Positions 62,487-64,000 of a stretch of 64,000 nt of DNA are shown here, in pieces. The translations under genes were made by a program, and so were the position numbers. Under the pieces are notes generated by a model. It had not been told where the DNA came from and did not search any database. It saw nothing but the letters and a program-made list of their open reading frames with translations. Origin of the DNA: Phytophthora colocasiae (Eukaryota > Oomycota > Peronosporomycetes > Peronosporales > Peronosporaceae). The DNA lies in contig JAGKQI010000085.1 of the NCBI GenBank assembly GCA_018806915.1, positions 930,001 to 994,000 of the forward strand, read 5' to 3'. Numbering within the stretch: the stretch's first letter is position 1; each line of letters starts with the position of its first letter.

Positions 62487-63914
62487 TTAGTCAGATGCAC
62501 TATCATCTTCGGACGTTTGTTCATCGCAGGCATCCATAGCCTCGAGATGATTCTTAAGCTTGACCAACTGCCTGTTTGCACTATCAATACAACCCTGCAC
62601 AGTCGAAGGTGCTAGGTTGGCGAAGGCTCGCTCTAGGCGTGGCCGAATGTCAGCAAACGTTGTGGTGGTGGTGTATTGGCGACCGACTTCTCCCTTTACG
62701 ATAGCCCAAACAATTTCGATAGGCTGAAGATCTGAATGATATGGAGGAGTGAAAATCACATCATGACCTTTTGCTCGTGCCATGCTAACTACCACAGGAA
62801 CGACTTGTGCTTTGATGTAGCTAGACAGAATTTCCCACAAAATTGGCTTTGTTGCATTTTCAGGGACTTCCAGACCATATTCTCGCATTGAATCCAGCAT
62901 TTTTCCCCGCGCAATGCCTGACTTAGGTGTCGATTTAGGCAGCACTTTGTGGTATTTGGCATTGTCCATCACGATAACACAGCTTTTGAGCCCCATAGTA
63001 TCTAACACACTTAGCAATTTTTCCATCCACTCGACGAAATAATCGTGACAAAACATTCCATGATAGTCTTTTGTCTGTTTTCCTCCCTCAAAAATGTCCA
63101 CCGTATCTGACAGCAGCTGAGCCGATTGTTCGGAGGTACGATCGTTATCATCTACTGAGCGATCTTTGTCCAAAATTGCAGCTATAAAGCAAAGCCTCCT
63201 GCCTTTGTGCTTAGCTTTGACACTTCTTGTATCCGTCGGATCAAATAGCGAGTCGTTGTGGCGTGCATAGTGCTGGTGTATGTAACTCTCATCAAGATAA
63301 ACAGTACGCCGCGATGAACGTTCACTGTTGGTCATTTGCTGAATGTATTCTGCCCTCGCCAAGTTATTAGCAGCAGACAGCTTCAATCCTTTTCCTTTAT
63401 GAGCACCTCTATCATAACCTTGCCCCTTCAGAAAGCGTTGCACGGTTCGTAAAGCTGATTTTGAGGCGTCTGCATCGTTCATGTCAACCACTAAATACTC
63501 CATTTCAACTAACAAATGCATCACATCTTTAGCTGTCGTTCTAGTCCGGGTCTCACAGCGACCACGAATAAAGTCACGCACAGATGCTTGCATTGCCAAC
63601 GATCGCGGAAGTCGTGTCATTTTATCCTCTCGGTTTGCCGGAAGGGCAGCCGCAACAACGTATCCGTCAGCACAATACGCAGACCAAACATCTCCGACTG
63701 TTTTGTTTGAGCGGTTGAGTAATCGAGCGATTTTGTTGGTCACTCCTTCGTTTTTTGGCTGCACTTCTCTGCGGAAATTGGCCTGCAATGCGAGTATGTC
63801 GAGCTTTTCTCCTATGGTAAGAGCCCCACTGCGGTTATCTTTCACATACTCGATCGCTCTCTCTGCGTCAGCTTGGCCTCGACGAGGTTTCTTGCTGCGG
63901 CGCTTGGACGCCAT
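62487..63914 (-). CDS. IS630/Tc1-like transposase, uninterrupted
   Basis: A single 475-residue frame starts MASKRRSKKPRRGQADAERA (basic, nuclear-signal-like). The N-terminal half has two helix-turn-helix regions (TNKIARLLNRSNKTVGDVW, then TAKDVMHLLVEMEYL and RTVQRFLKGQGYDRG). The DDE_3 catalytic region has VYLDESYIHQHYARHN, a long insert, CVIVMDNAKYHK and FTPPYHSDLQPIEIVWAIVK, giving D, D and E in order. The tail is acidic (EQTSEDDSASD). No stop or frameshift is visible, so it may be functional; terminal repeats could not be fully checked because the right side runs off the window. The relic at 23221-28835 belongs to a related family. Confidence 0.85.
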   Translation of the reverse strand: MASKRRSKKPRRGQADAERAIEYVKDNRSGALTIGEKLDILALQANFRREVQPKNEGVTNKIARLLNRSNKTVGDVWSAYCADGYVVAAALPANREDKMTRLPRSLAMQASVRDFIRGRCETRTRTTAKDVMHLLVEMEYLVVDMNDADASKSALRTVQRFLKGQGYDRGAHKGKGLKLSAANNLARAEYIQQMTNSERSSRRTVYLDESYIHQHYARHNDSLFDPTDTRSVKAKHKGRRLCFIAAILDKDRSVDDNDRTSEQSAQLLSDTVDIFEGGKQTKDYHGMFCHDYFVEWMEKLLSVLDTMGLKSCVIVMDNAKYHKVLPKSTPKSGIARGKMLDSMREYGLEVPENATKPILWEILSSYIKAQVVPVVVSMARAKGHDVIFTPPYHSDLQPIEIVWAIVKGEVGRQYTTTTTFADIRPRLERAFANLAPSTVQGCIDSANRQLVKLKNHLEAMDACDEQTSEDDSASD

Positions 63915-64000
63915 CTCTGAATGTGAATTCTGCAGTGGTATTGCTATTTTTGACTCCGATTTGCGGCGGGGATAAAACAGTCACCTGTACAACATAATAA

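Noticed and set aside
1..64000. CRISPR arrays, tRNA or rRNA genes
   Set aside because: I saw no regularly spaced identical repeats and no cloverleaf-like or rRNA-like stretch. The short tandem repeats present are minisatellites or transposon parts.

Overview
The window looks like nuclear DNA of an oomycete, most likely Phytophthora or a close relative. Pointers are introns of about 50-80 bp with GT/AG ends, initiator-like TCATTYY motifs 30-100 bp upstream of several starts, and a transposon community typical of oomycetes (Crypton, PIF/Harbinger, piggyBac with TTAA ends, MULE, Tc1/mariner, Ty1/copia, Ty3/gypsy). All calls come from reading the sequence and its translations; no search was run.

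Layout. 1-3200 holds two convergent host genes: the 3' part of an NAD(P)HX dehydratase gene (NAXD, seven exons visible) and a seven-exon gene for an uncharacterised helical-repeat-like protein. 3200-11800 is decayed repeat sequence: BED finger, piggyBac, gag and ankyrin fragments, minisatellites and a Helitron 3' end. 11801-15063 is a MULE with 8-bp target duplications and foldback ends. 15380-22865 is a Ty1/copia element with 5-bp target duplications; it lies in a piggyBac-type exon and itself carries a structurally intact Tc1/mariner element. 23200-29000 is a broken IS630/Tc1-like transposon split by a young gag-only LTR element with identical 514-bp LTRs. 29450-35990 contains a chromodomain plus protease-like ORF, a gypsy pol relic, a pogo-like relic, a chromodomain scrap and a Crypton tyrosine recombinase. 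36140-40962 contains two PIF/Harbinger elements, the second a 1.1-kb deletion derivative.

41100-52200 is a compact gene island: single-exon xanthine dehydrogenase (XDH), a four-exon two-pass membrane protein, a divergently transcribed ISWI-type remodeler with an HMG box at each end, and a small secreted protein. 52300-62250 is a tandem array of CAP/SCP (PR-1-like) secreted-protein units, all on the minus strand: one reduced to a 58-codon signal-peptide ORF and two nearly identical two-domain genes. A 3.6-kb TIR element with a nested, internally inverted piggyBac, and a 1.2-kb hAT derivative, are inserted in the spacers. Sister units preserve the empty sites, which verifies both insertions. 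62487-63914 encodes an uninterrupted 475-aa IS630/Tc1-like transposase.

The host genes do not form one pathway. NAXD (cofactor repair), XDH (purine catabolism) and ISWI (chromatin) are housekeeping, while the CAP genes and the small secreted protein are extracellular and sit where transposons are dense.
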